Assembly: GCA_947174015.1 (NCBI GenBank)
Contig: CAMWHJ010000009.1
Span: 1 to 64,000 of the forward strand
Direction: 5' to 3'
Source of the DNA: an uncultured Lachnospiraceae bacterium
GTDB taxonomy: Bacteria > Bacillota > Clostridia > Lachnospirales > Lachnospiraceae
Length of the DNA: 64,000 nt
Below the pieces are notes generated by a model. The model was not told where the DNA came from, made no database searches, and worked only from the letters and a program-made list of their open reading frames with translations. This document shows, in pieces, positions 55,197 to 63,991 of this stretch; the stretch's first letter is position 1, and each line of letters opens with the position of its first letter. The translations under genes were made by a program, and so were the position numbers.

Positions 55197-56255
55197 TCAA
55201 AATTCCCCCCTTTCCGTTTTATATTTCATATAAGCGTTTTTATTACTAAAATATCGAATGGAAAAATAACCTTCTGCCATAGTATCTACATCAATTACAT
55301 CATTGATTTCCCCATTCGCCAACATATTTTGCAGTGTTTGATTTAGAATTTTACGGTCATAAATAACGTTTTGGGTACTGACTTTCTGTCCGTGAAATTC
55401 AACATCAGGTATCCAGTCACCATCCACCAGACCTGCATCATCACGATTATCAAAATAGATATCTGCATGCAGAGTTTCATCATTAAAATAGTACATAACT
55501 GCTTTTGTATCCTGGCACAAAAAAATGAGAGATTTTTGATACATGGGGATTTTTTTCCCTTTCCGTTCCCAATAGCTGATGTATGTAATTTCAATACGGC
55601 TATAATCTCCATGATACAGACACTTTTGCACCTGTCTCATATACTCTGCTGTAATTTCTTCTTTCTTAGTCATTTTTCCATTTATTACAATCTGTTCCGG
55701 CAATATAAAGTTCTGAAATTCCTCATCTGTGAAATACTTCTCGCCTTGAGAGCTTTTATTCTTGTTCCCTGCAAACAAATGTTGTAAAAATGTTCGAAAA
55801 TTCCTTTCCTCCTGTGTATACCCCCTTTTCGTTTGAAATTCCTTTCTCTGATTTTCAAGATATATTTCTTTTTCCAATTCTTTGTTTTGCTGTTCTATTT
55901 TTTGTTCCTCTTTGTAATTTAGCAAAAGAGTTTCTCTTTTCTTAAAGCAGCTGGCAATTCTGTCAAGCAGTCCCTGCTTTTCAGAGATCTGCTTTCTTTT
56001 ACACACTTCTAAAAACTTCACAAATTCCAGCATTTCCTCAAACAAAAGAACTTCTTCATCATGTTCTCTATAAAATATCTTTCCCTTATCTTTCCCTTTC
56101 ACTGCCAGTACAATAACACTTTGTTTATCTGCTTTCTCATATAGCACTCTTTTCTCTTCACTGAGCCATGGAGTATCCTTATATACAATTCGAAATCCTT
56201 CTATGATCCCATGATTGTTCTCCAAAAATTGAAAAAGTTCCTGCTCATAGTTCAT
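55197..56255 (-). CDS. hypothetical coiled-coil protein of an unrecognised operon
   Basis: A 352-residue protein. Residues 1-90 form a compact globular part (MNYEQELFQFLENNHG; SVIVLAVKGKDKGKIFY). Residues 95-170 are a highly charged coiled coil (KIEQQNKELEKEIYLENQRK). The C-terminal 190 residues are beta-rich, with IYFDNRDDAGLVDGDW and DTMAEGYFSIRYF. The start at 56255 has TTGGAGATAAGTTGT before it. It is the first gene of the unknown operon, just after icd and its terminator. Immunity-type or SMI1-like folds came to mind, but no motif confirms them. Confidence 0.65.
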   Translation of the reverse strand: MNYEQELFQFLENNHGIIEGFRIVYKDTPWLSEEKRVLYEKADKQSVIVLAVKGKDKGKIFYREHDEEVLLFEEMLEFVKFLEVCKRKQISEKQGLLDRIASCFKKRETLLLNYKEEQKIEQQNKELEKEIYLENQRKEFQTKRGYTQEERNFRTFLQHLFAGNKNKSSQGEKYFTDEEFQNFILPEQIVINGKMTKKEEITAEYMRQVQKCLYHGDYSRIEITYISYWERKGKKIPMYQKSLIFLCQDTKAVMYYFNDETLHADIYFDNRDDAGLVDGDWIPDVEFHGQKVSTQNVIYDRKILNQTLQNMLANGEINDVIDVDTMAEGYFSIRYFSNKNAYMKYKTERGEF

Positions 56256-56281
56256 ACAACTTATCTCCAATCTTATAATAC

Positions 56282-56324
56282 AAAATCCCCCTGTTGTGCA
56301 AAACAATGCAAACAGAGGGATTTT
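56282..56324 (-). terminator. terminator after icd
   Basis: AAAATCCCTCTGTT/AACAGGGGGATTTT stem (one G-T region) with a loop of about 15 bases, directly after icd and before the unknown operon. Confidence 0.75.
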
Positions 56325-56332
56325 ACTTTCGA

Positions 56333-57541
56333 TTACAGCATCTTCTCTAAGGTTTCACGAATGGCCTTAATAAAGTTCTCGCTGTTTAATACAGTTACAT
56401 TTTCTAGCGTGGTAATCAGTGCCAAATCCTTTGTCATCTTTCCACTCTCGATGGTGTCAACGGTTGCTTTTTCCAACTTATCAGCAAAATCCATTAATTC
56501 CTGATTGCTGTCTAATTCACCGCGTTTTCTGAGGGCTCCTGTCCATGCAAAAATGGTTGCCACCGAGTTTGTGGAGGTTTCCTCCCCCTTTAAGTGCTTG
56601 TAGTAATGGCGCTGTACTGTTCCATGAGCTGCCTCATACTCATAATAGCCCTGCGGAGATACCAATACTGATGTCATCATGGCAAGAGAACCAAAGGCCG
56701 TTGCCACCATATCCGACATAACATCTCCATCATAATTCTTGCATGCCCAGATATAACCGCCCTCAGAACGAATGACACGAGCCACTGCATCATCAATTAA
56801 GGTATAGAAATATTCAATGCCTGCCGCCTTGAATTTTGCATCATACTCCTTGTCATAGATTTCCTGAAAAATATCTTTAAAATTATGATCATATTTCTTA
56901 GAAATCGTATCCTTTGTTGCAAACCAGATATCCTGCTTGATATCTAATGCATAGTTAAAGCAGCTTCTGGCAAAGCTTTCAATGGACTCATCCAAATTAT
57001 GCATACCCTGTACAATACCGGCACCCTTAAAGTTATGAATTAACTCTCTGGTTTCCGTTCCATCCTCTGCCGTGTATACAATTTCTGCCTTTCCAGCACC
57101 TGGAATCTTCATTTCACTTCCCTTATATACATCACCGTAAGCATGTCTTGCAATGGTAATTGGTTTCTTCCATGTGCGGACGGTGGGCTCAATTCCCTTC
57201 ACCACAATGGGGGCACGGAATACGGTTCCATCTAAGATAGCACGGATGGTTCCGTTGGGACTCTTCCACATTTCCTTTAAATCATATTCTGTCATACGGG
57301 CAGCATTTGGTGTAATGGTGGCACATTTTACAGCTACCCCATATTTCTTAGTTGCTTCTGCGGAATCTACGGTAACCTGATCGTTTGTTTCGTTACGATA
57401 TTCCAGACCTAAATCATAATATTCAGTATTTAGTTCAATAAAAGGCAATAACAATTCATCCTTGATGATTTTCCAAAGGATTCTTGTCATTTCGTCTCCG
57501 TCCATTTCAACGAGTGGTGTTGTCATCTTAATTTTTGCCAT
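56333..57541 (-). CDS. icd: isocitrate dehydrogenase (NADP-dependent, type II)
   Basis: Converts isocitrate to 2-oxoglutarate, supplying glutamate carbon in clostridia with an incomplete TCA cycle. The 402-residue protein is of the eukaryote-like homodimeric class: [11 protein letters not shown] at the start, [24 protein letters not shown] for the substrate phosphate-like binding loop, and [12 protein letters not shown] near the cofactor site. AATCAGGAGGACAGAAC precedes the ATG. A GntR regulator gene lies upstream on the same strand, separated by a family A repeat. Confidence 0.96.
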   Translation of the reverse strand: MAKIKMTTPLVEMDGDEMTRILWKIIKDELLLPFIELNTEYYDLGLEYRNETNDQVTVDSAEATKKYGVAVKCATITPNAARMTEYDLKEMWKSPNGTIRAILDGTVFRAPIVVKGIEPTVRTWKKPITIARHAYGDVYKGSEMKIPGAGKAEIVYTAEDGTETRELIHNFKGAGIVQGMHNLDESIESFARSCFNYALDIKQDIWFATKDTISKKYDHNFKDIFQEIYDKEYDAKFKAAGIEYFYTLIDDAVARVIRSEGGYIWACKNYDGDVMSDMVATAFGSLAMMTSVLVSPQGYYEYEAAHGTVQRHYYKHLKGEETSTNSVATIFAWTGALRKRGELDSNQELMDFADKLEKATVDTIESGKMTKDLALITTLENVTVLNSENFIKAIRETLEKML

Positions 57542-57610
57542 TGTTCTGTCCTCCTGATTCTTCGTTGCCTTTTTCGGCGGTTATAGTTTTATGGAAAGCA
57601 AAGATATTTC

Positions 57611-57743
57611 GTAACTATTCAGTACCTTCATAGTTACTGGCAAAGAACCATGCAAAATTGCCTACGGCAATGGTTCTTTGCCGGTTATATCCACTTTTTC
57701 TTACGGTCTGTGCAGTAAATGCACAGACCTACTGAACAGTTAC
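57611..57743. repeat. dispersed palindromic repeat, family A
   Basis: A 133-base full copy, nearly identical to 18449-18581, in the spacer between the GntR gene and icd. Its ends and the GGTCTGTGCA hairpin are intact. Confidence 0.85.
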
Positions 57744-57775
57744 GATATTTCATATATCTGCACTTTTTTCGTAAA

Positions 57776-58459
57776 TTATATCTTATCTATCAGAATTTTA
57801 CAATCTCCAATATTTCTCATGGAGTTTATAATATGTTGATTTGCCAGCTTTTCTGCCCTGTCTCCATCCTTTTCTTTGATGGCAGTCATAATATTTCTGT
57901 GTTCTATGTTGGTATGCCCGGAACGGTTTTTCGCAGCAATGGAGGCTTCCCGCACCAGCTTAATATACTGATGATAATCCGTCAGCAAATCTTCCAATAT
58001 CTTACTGCCTGATGCCTGATACATAAGTTCATGAAAGCGGCTGTCCTGATCAATAAATTGCTCCACATTGCCTTTTTGAAGGTGAAATTCAGACAAATCC
58101 ACACTTTCCTCCAGTGCCCTCATTTGTTCTTCCGTAATATTTTCGGCAGCCCATTTCGCACACAGTCCCTCCAACAGAGAACGTATCATATAGATATCAT
58201 GAATATCTTTATCTGTGAACCCCCTTACATAGGCTCCCTTGTTGGGCACAATGACAACCAAGCCTTCCAGCTCTAATTGCCTCAGCGCTTCACGAACAGG
58301 TGTTCTGCTAATACCCAATTCGTTTGCAATGGCTGCCTCCCTGAGCTCTTCATTTTTCTTATAATGTCCGTTTATAATATCCTCCCGAATTTGGTGATAT
58401 ACTCTGCCACGCAATGAATACTTATCTGCGGCTTCCATTTCGATGCTGTTTGTATTCAT
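57776..58459 (-). CDS. GntR-family transcriptional regulator (FCD type)
   Basis: A 227-residue regulator. The N-terminal winged helix contains LREAAIANELGISRTPVREAL and VPNKGAYVRGF. The C-terminal all-helical FCD domain carries the Asp/His metal-binding pattern (DSRFHELMY, HTNIEHRNI). Family members respond to small carboxylates and sugars acids. ATAGGAGGTTTTGCT precedes the ATG. A perfect palindrome matching the family consensus overlaps its -10 box, so it should repress itself. Whether it also controls icd downstream is open. Confidence 0.92.
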   Translation of the reverse strand: MNTNSIEMEAADKYSLRGRVYHQIREDIINGHYKKNEELREAAIANELGISRTPVREALRQLELEGLVVIVPNKGAYVRGFTDKDIHDIYMIRSLLEGLCAKWAAENITEEQMRALEESVDLSEFHLQKGNVEQFIDQDSRFHELMYQASGSKILEDLLTDYHQYIKLVREASIAAKNRSGHTNIEHRNIMTAIKEKDGDRAEKLANQHIINSMRNIGDCKILIDKI

Positions 58460-58587
58460 AGCAAAACCTCCTATGATTGCAACTGCAGTCCTGTCCTACT
58501 CATCTGTGCAAAAAAACAAGTCCTCTTGCGATCCAGCTAAGGAATCTTATCATAGACAGTTATTATCGTTTGCAGTTACTTTTGTAT

Positions 58588-58617
58588 AATTGTATACAAT
58601 TATGCAATCTTAGTCAA
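58588..58617 (-). promoter_or_regulatory. promoter and self-operator of the GntR gene
   Basis: TTGACT (58612-58617) and TACAAT (58589-58594) on the minus strand, 17 bases apart. The 14-base perfect palindrome AATTGTATACAATT (58588-58601) covers the -10 box and fits the FCD-GntR consensus TNGTNNNACNA. Confidence 0.7.
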
Positions 58618-58762
58618 CCCCTATTTTGTAATTTTTGCAACTATCTAACAATTCAGCCATATGCAATTATGTAGACGAATCATGCTTGCATGAATGAGGA
58701 TACATAATCGCATATGAGCTAAACGCCTCTTTATGGGCAAAGCTAGCTGCGTAGTAATCTTG

Positions 58763-58897
58763 TAACAGTTCAGGTAGGTCTGTGCATTTACTGCACAGAC
58801 CGTACGAAAATACAGCGGGAGCAGGCAAAAGCCCCATCTGCGGAGCAGATTTTAAATGGGCTTTTGCAAGTAACAGTTCAGGTATCTGAACTGTTAC
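58763..58897. repeat. family A-related repeat in inverted orientation
   Basis: Begins GTAACAGTTCAGGTAGGTC, contains the GGTCTGTGCA/TGCACAGACC hairpin and an unrelated palindromic insert (GCAAAAGCCCATCTGC ... AAATGGGCTTTTGC), and ends with the perfect palindrome GTAACAGTTCAG...CTGAACTGTTAC (58870-58897). With the GntR promoter, and a weaker palindrome around 58648-58730, it accounts for the 468-base spacer 58460-58927. Confidence 0.7.
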
Positions 58898-58927
58898 ATA
58901 ATCTTTGCGAATGGCGTGGGCTGAACT

Positions 58928-59797
58928 TTACTTATATTTCATCATTGCACTTACATTCAAAAGTCCCCAGCCCTGAATGCTTTTGGAATAGCCGCTGTCT
59001 TTGGCAGTTTTGTACAGACAATATTTCACATCTTTGGGTGTCATATCCGGATTCTTTTCCAGTAAAAGAGCGATTGCGGCAGAAACCACCGGCGTTGCCA
59101 TGGAGGTACCACTCATTCTTTGATAACTGCTGCCGTTACAACAACTGATAATATCCGTACCCGGTGCCAGAATTTCAGGCTTCATAACACAAAAAGGCGT
59201 AGGTCCTCTGCCGGAATATTCCTGTTTTTGATTTTCCTCAAAAGCCCCCACCGTAATAATCTTTGGACTGATTCCCGGTGTAGTAACTGTTTCCTGCCCC
59301 GGTCCATTGTTGCCGGCGGCAGCCGTTACCACCAAGCCCCTGCTCCATGCATATTCCACTGCTTCCAATAAAAGAAGTTCCTCCTTATCTCCCTCCTTTG
59401 ACTCTGCCCCCACTGAAATATTCAAAATACGGATTCCATACTCTCTGGCATGCTCCACCACCCATTCTATGGCTTGAATCACATTATCAATGTGTCCATC
59501 CCCTTTATCATTTAACACTTTACATACTATAATATGACTTTCTGGGGCAACACCCATATATCTTCCCATGGATTTCCTGCCGCTGCCACAGACAATACCG
59601 GCAATGTGAGTTCCATGAGAATTATCATCATAAGGTTTTGTTCTCCCATGCACATAATCTCGAAATGCCACCACACGTCCTCTTAAATCCACATGCCTTG
59701 CCACACCGCTGTCTAATACAGCAATGCCTACACCTTTGCCATATATTCTCTGCTGATACGCCTCTTCACAGCCGATAATTCCCCGCACTCTATCCAT
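58928..59797 (-). CDS. intracellular subtilisin-like serine protease
   Basis: A compact S8 peptidase of 289 residues without signal peptide or propeptide. The triad is Asp29 (VLDSGV), His61 (NSHGTHIAG) and Ser232 (SGTSMATP), with the oxyanion Asn in AAAGNNGPG. A short N-terminal segment precedes the catalytic domain, as in intracellular subtilisins, whose N-terminal extension holds the enzyme inactive. I start at 59797, where GGAG lies six bases upstream; an ATG two codons earlier is too close to that site. It is probably involved in stationary-phase or sporulation protein turnover; this is inference from the family. Confidence 0.93.
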   Translation of the reverse strand: MDRVRGIIGCEEAYQQRIYGKGVGIAVLDSGVARHVDLRGRVVAFRDYVHGRTKPYDDNSHGTHIAGIVCGSGRKSMGRYMGVAPESHIIVCKVLNDKGDGHIDNVIQAIEWVVEHAREYGIRILNISVGAESKEGDKEELLLLEAVEYAWSRGLVVTAAAGNNGPGQETVTTPGISPKIITVGAFEENQKQEYSGRGPTPFCVMKPEILAPGTDIISCCNGSSYQRMSGTSMATPVVSAAIALLLEKNPDMTPKDVKYCLYKTAKDSGYSKSIQGWGLLNVSAMMKYK

Positions 59798-59924
59798 ACG
59801 CATCTCCAGCCATAGTTTTGTAACTGTTTCGCACTTTCACAGTTACATTTTTTATTCCATTTCTTACTTCTACTATATGAATTGCAACAGTCATTGAGAA
59901 CTTGCCCATAAATTTAAAAACATC

Positions 59925-60037
59925 GTAACTGTTCCGTAGGTCTGTGCATTTACTGCACAGACCGTAAGAAAAAGTGGATATAACATGCAATTTTGCATGG
60001 TTCTTTTCTTGTAACTATGAAGGTACTGAATAGTTAC
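59925..60037. repeat. dispersed palindromic repeat, family A, inverted orientation
   Basis: Reads GTAACTGTTC, then GGTCTGTGCA, and ends GGTACTGAATAGTTAC; the middle AGAACCATGC half is shortened. A related short pair GTAACTGTTTCG...CACAGTTAC is at 59818-59845. Confidence 0.75.
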
Positions 60038-60136
60038 GAAAAATCTATAAAAATAAATTTTTTAATTTTTTAGGAAACATTTACAAGCTCTCTTTCATAA
60101 TATAAAGTGTAAATAATTTTATTTGGAGGCTCAAAT

Positions 60137-60361
60137 ATGAGTGATTTAGCTGCAACAAACTGTGGATGCGGAAACTGCGATGGAGGAAATAACTCTTGTC
60201 TTTGGATTATCCTCTTGTTATTATTCTGCGGAGGATGTGGTAATGGCAACGGAAGCAGTATTTTTGGCGGTGGAGGATGCAACGGTGGCTGTGACTGCAG
60301 CACTATCTTAATCATCCTTTTATTGGTAAGCTGTTGCGGCAACAATGGCGGTATCTGCTAA
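60137..60361 (+). CDS. Gly/Cys-rich small membrane-associated protein
   Basis: A 74-residue protein with TTGGAGGCTCAAAT before the ATG. It alternates Cys/Gly-rich segments (TNCGCGNCDGGNN; CGGCGNGNGSS) with two very hydrophobic runs (LWIILLLLFCG; TILIILLLVSCC). About 14 cysteines are present. Such proteins are sometimes annotated as chorion-class high-cysteine proteins in clostridia and may be spore-surface components. Upstream, CATAATATA (about 60097-60105) resembles the -10 of sporulation sigma factors, which would fit, but this is weak. A terminator follows. Confidence 0.7.
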   Translation: MSDLAATNCGCGNCDGGNNSCLWIILLLLFCGGCGNGNGSSIFGGGGCNGGCDCSTILIILLLVSCCGNNGGIC

Positions 60362-60372
60362 TTTCTTCTTCA

Positions 60373-60405
60373 AAGGGCTGTCGCATCAGCGGCAGCCTTT
60401 TTTCA
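60373..60405 (+). terminator. terminator of the Gly/Cys-rich gene
   Basis: GGCTGTCGC/GCGGCAGCC stem with an ATCA loop followed by TTTTTT, just beyond the stop codon. Confidence 0.9.
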
Positions 60406-60445
60406 TGACAATAGAAAGTTTGCGGAGCGTGCTTTCTATTGTTTA
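60404..60445. repeat. dispersed palindrome family B
   Basis: CATGACAATAGAAAGT pairs with the later GCTTTCTATTG; the loop region is TTGCGGAGCGT. It overlaps the last codon of a small minus-strand gene. Confidence 0.7.
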
Positions 60446-60571
60446 CTTCTTCTCCTCCCTTTCTTGATTGATCTGATAGTTCTTATTCTCCCGCTCATCT
60501 CTTTTTCTGTTCACACACTCCTCATCCAGCTCGTAAATAGAATCTTCCACCTCCACAATACGAAAATACAC
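60443..60571 (-). CDS. small acidic/basic hypothetical protein
   Basis: A 42-residue gene starting with GTG, with TAGGAGGTGATAG in front (AGGAGG six bases away). It reads YFRIVEVEDSIYELDEECV then a very charged tail (NRKRDERENKN). There is no known family. The strong ribosome binding site and coherent composition argue that it is real. It lies on the opposite strand from its neighbours. Confidence 0.5.
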   Translation of the reverse strand: MYFRIVEVEDSIYELDEECVNRKRDERENKNYQINQEREEKK

Positions 60572-60713
60572 ACCTATCACCTCCTATATTTTAGTATATT
60601 TTTTTTCTAAAAAAATGAAACCTGTTTTTCTTTTTTCTGTCATAGATTCCCAAGGCACACATAGAATGGAAATAGGAGATACAAAAGATTACCTACCAAA
60701 AAAGGAGGATTCT

Positions 60714-61172
60714 ATGGACGAAACAAAGGATTTTGACAGTAAAATCACTACTCACACCATGAAGCTTTTAAAAACTGCACTGCCCTATGTGAATACCAGC
60801 GAACAACATTTTTTATCTATTTATCTTAAATTTTCCGAATTTCTAAATACTTTACAACTCTACACTCAGGAAAAAGGCAGTATCAGTGCCTGTAAAAGCG
60901 ATGAAAAAAAACAGGGGAATATGATTGAGATGGTAAATGCCTTAAAAAAAGTATGCCATGACCACGAGCGGGAAACTTTAGATATGATGCTGAATTTTCT
61001 GCAGGCAATGCAGCTTTACCAAACCTATTCCGAATTTTATAAAACCACAGAACAGTTTAAGGAATTAGAGGGAACGAACCCCTTTGCCGAAAACAATCAA
61101 ATGGATATGCTGAAAGCATTTTTAACACCGGAGCAGCAGACCATGTTTGAAACCTACAAAAGTCTTTTTTGA
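60714..61172 (+). CDS. hypothetical helical protein
   Basis: A 152-residue protein with AAAAAGGAGGATTCT before the ATG; the open frame extends 33 codons upstream, but the ribosome binding site favours this start. It is helical and amphipathic (HTMKLLKTALPYVNTSEQHF; LTPEQQTMFETYKSLF), without cysteine-rich or membrane regions. It forms a pair with the 92-residue gene 48 bases downstream, which has a similar style. I recognise no family. Confidence 0.65.
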   Translation: MDETKDFDSKITTHTMKLLKTALPYVNTSEQHFLSIYLKFSEFLNTLQLYTQEKGSISACKSDEKKQGNMIEMVNALKKVCHDHERETLDMMLNFLQAMQLYQTYSEFYKTTEQFKELEGTNPFAENNQMDMLKAFLTPEQQTMFETYKSLF

Positions 61173-61220
61173 TGGGTTCTTCTTCGCAATTTATAATTTT
61201 ATTTTGGAAAGGAAATGATT

Positions 61221-61499
61221 ATGTCAGATTGGAAACAGGATGAACGTTTAAAACATATTGCACCAGAGAAGTTGAAGATGCTGGAAAAACTTGCTTCTGG
61301 CATTCAGGGAAAATCCCCCAAAGAGGCTATGCCTCTTTTGATGGCTGCGTTGTCTACTGCCAAAGCAAAAGGCTTAAGCTTTACCACAGAAGAAATGAAT
61401 ATGATTATTGACTTATTCAAAAAATCCGCTTCCAAAGAGGAGGCGGAACGAATTGATAAACTGCTGCAAATCTTTCATCAGATGGGTACAAAATCTTAA
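61221..61499 (+). CDS. small helical hypothetical protein
   Basis: A 92-residue protein with GGAAAGGAAATGATT before the ATG at 61221; an in-frame ATG two codons earlier is too close to the binding site. Predicted all-helical, Lys/Glu-rich (PEKLKMLEKLASGIQ; FTTEEMNMIIDLFKKSAS). Its last codons form one arm of a perfect 38-base palindrome. It is cotranscribed with the upstream hypothetical gene. Function unknown. Confidence 0.65.
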   Translation: MSDWKQDERLKHIAPEKLKMLEKLASGIQGKSPKEAMPLLMAALSTAKAKGLSFTTEEMNMIIDLFKKSASKEEAERIDKLLQIFHQMGTKS

Positions 61500-61516
61500 G
61501 ATTTTGTACCCATCTG
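61479..61516. repeat. 38-base perfect palindrome at a gene end
   Basis: Nineteen bases from CAGATGGGTAC are followed immediately by their exact complement, spanning the stop codon of the 92-residue gene. There is no T-tract after it. It could stabilise the mRNA end or serve as a bidirectional terminator with leuS converging from the other side. Confidence 0.7.
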
Positions 61517-61579
61517 TCTGCAATATACACCATAAAATATTTTGTAACTACCCGTACAATACTGCACACTTACAATAAT

Positions 61580-63991
61580 TTACTTCATTACAATATTAAT
61601 AATTCTTCCCGGCACATAGATTTCCTTTACAATATTTCCGGAAAGCTTATCGCCAAGGGCCTCTTTACCTGCCGTTAAGGCACTGTCCTTGTCAATATCT
61701 GCAGCCAATGTAATTACTGCTTTTGTCTTACCGTTGATCTGAACAGCAATCTCTTTCTCATCATCTTTCATGGCTTCTTCATCCCACTGCGGCCACTGAT
61801 TCTCATACACACTTTCACTGTGTCCCATTGCTTCCCATAACTCCTCACAGAGATGCGGTGCAAAGGGTGCCATTAAGATAACTGATGTTTCCAGCGTTTC
61901 CTTATCAATACCATCTTTTTTCGCCATTTCAATCATCTTATTGTTATATTCCATGAAACCGCTGATAACGGTATTTAGACTAAAACTCTCCAGTCTCTGG
62001 GTGATATCATACACCATCTTGTGACGAGTACGAATCATCTCTCTGGTGGCGGTTACATTCTTATCCTTATTGTCCATGACCAGATTCCAGAAACGGTTGA
62101 TAAAACGATATACACCATCAATTCCTCTGTCATCCCACTCTGCATCCAGTTCTGGCGGACCCACAAACATTTCATACATTCGCAAGGAATCACAGCCGTA
62201 ATCCCTTACTAAGTCATCCGGAGACACCACATTTCCCTTAGACTTACTCATCTTGATACCATTCTTTCCAGTAATCATACCCTGATTGAACAGCTTCACA
62301 AAAGGTTCCTCAAAGTCAACCATGCCGATATCGTATAAAAATTTGGTATAGAATCTGGAGTATAATAAATGAAGTACTGCATGTTCCACACCACCGATAT
62401 ACATATCTACCGGCAGATTTTTACTTGCCTTTTCCTTAGATACCAATTCTTCTTTGTTTTTGTTGTCCACATATCTTAAGAAATACCAAGAAGAGCCTGC
62501 CCACTGAGGCATAGTATTGGTCTCACGCTTTGCCGGTTTTCCACAGCAAGGACAAGCGGTATTTACCCATTCCTCAATATCTGCCAAGGGAGATTCTCCT
62601 GTTCCCGTTGGCTGGTAAGATTCTACCTCTGGTAACAATAATGGCAACTGGTCTTCCGGAACAGGTACATTGCCGCAATCAGGACAATGGATAATGGGAA
62701 TTGGCTCCCCCCAGTAACGCTGTCTGGAGAATACCCAGTCACGAAGCTTATAGTTGGTGGTCTTCTTACCTAGCCCCATCTTTTCAATCATCATAGGTGC
62801 TTCTTTTTTCAGCACTGCGGATTCCATACCATTCCAGTCACCAGAATTTACCATAACTCCCACTGCATCGGTATATGCTTCTTCCATATTATCAATGCTC
62901 TGTCCATCCTTTGCAATCACCTGTACAATAGGAATACCAAATTTCTTTGCAAAGGCAAAATCTCTGTCATCATGGGCAGGCACACACATAATTGCTCCAG
63001 TACCATAATCTGCCAATACATAGTCAGATAACCAAATGGGAATCTTTTTGTTGTTAATTGGGTTCACCGCATAGCTTCCTGTAAACACACCCGTCTTGTC
63101 CTTATCCTGCATTCTGTCCACAGAGGAACGCATAGAAGACTGGTAAATGTAATCTTCCACTGCCTTTTTTGTCTCGTCGACAGCCAATTCTTTTGCCATC
63201 TCATGTTCTGGTGCCAGAACCATGAAAGTGGCACCATGCAAGGTGTCCGGTCTGGTGGTATACACAGTAATTTCCTTATCTGTTCCATCCACTTTAAAGT
63301 TTACCTCTGCACCATAACTTTTCCCAATCCAGTCAGCCTGCATTTTCTTAACCTTTTCCGGCCAGTCCAGCTTGTCCAAATCATCCAAAAGACGGTCTGC
63401 ATATTTGGTAATTCTCAACATCCACTGGCGTAAATTTTTCTTGGTGACACCAGTGCCGCAGCGCTCACAGCAGCCGTTCACTACCTCCTCGTTTGCCAGA
63501 CCCGTCTTACAGGAAGGGCACCAGTTAATTGGAAATTCCTTTTCGTAAGCAAGACCCTCTTTAAACATTTTCACAAAAATCCACTGTGTCCACTTGTAAA
63601 ATTCCGGATCCGTGGTATTTACTTCCATATCCCAGTCATACACCGCTGCGATTTCATTGATCTGACGCTTAATATTGGAAATATTGTCTGCGGTAGACTT
63701 TCTTGGATGGGTTCCCATCTTGATTGCATAGTTTTCAGCCGGCAGACCAAACGCATCCCATCCCATGGGATGAATCACATAATGCCCTTGCAGCATTTTA
63801 TATCTGCTCCAAACATCGCTGATAACATATCCTCTCCAATGTCCCACATGAAGTCCGCTGCCAGACGGATATGGAAACATATCAAGACAATAATATTTAG
63901 GCTTTTTACCGTCATTTACATTTACGGGATTCTTCTCCCAGTTTTTACGCCATTTCTGTTCTATTTCCCTATGATTATAAGGTGTTGCCAT
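61580..63991 (-). CDS. leuS: leucyl-tRNA synthetase
   Basis: Class I synthetase that charges tRNA-Leu, 803 residues, complete. The HIGH-type motif is in PYPSGSGLHVGHWRGY; the KMSKS loop is KMSKSKGN. A zinc region has CPSCKTGLANEE and CCERCG, and a CP1 editing domain contains TTRPDTLHGATF. The C-terminal anticodon-binding domain ends with VKEIYVPGRIINIVMK. The ribosome binding site and any leader lie outside the window, so regulation cannot be judged. Confidence 0.97.
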   Translation of the reverse strand: MATPYNHREIEQKWRKNWEKNPVNVNDGKKPKYYCLDMFPYPSGSGLHVGHWRGYVISDVWSRYKMLQGHYVIHPMGWDAFGLPAENYAIKMGTHPRKSTADNISNIKRQINEIAAVYDWDMEVNTTDPEFYKWTQWIFVKMFKEGLAYEKEFPINWCPSCKTGLANEEVVNGCCERCGTGVTKKNLRQWMLRITKYADRLLDDLDKLDWPEKVKKMQADWIGKSYGAEVNFKVDGTDKEITVYTTRPDTLHGATFMVLAPEHEMAKELAVDETKKAVEDYIYQSSMRSSVDRMQDKDKTGVFTGSYAVNPINNKKIPIWLSDYVLADYGTGAIMCVPAHDDRDFAFAKKFGIPIVQVIAKDGQSIDNMEEAYTDAVGVMVNSGDWNGMESAVLKKEAPMMIEKMGLGKKTTNYKLRDWVFSRQRYWGEPIPIIHCPDCGNVPVPEDQLPLLLPEVESYQPTGTGESPLADIEEWVNTACPCCGKPAKRETNTMPQWAGSSWYFLRYVDNKNKEELVSKEKASKNLPVDMYIGGVEHAVLHLLYSRFYTKFLYDIGMVDFEEPFVKLFNQGMITGKNGIKMSKSKGNVVSPDDLVRDYGCDSLRMYEMFVGPPELDAEWDDRGIDGVYRFINRFWNLVMDNKDKNVTATREMIRTRHKMVYDITQRLESFSLNTVISGFMEYNNKMIEMAKKDGIDKETLETSVILMAPFAPHLCEELWEAMGHSESVYENQWPQWDEEAMKDDEKEIAVQINGKTKAVITLAADIDKDSALTAGKEALGDKLSGNIVKEIYVPGRIINIVMK

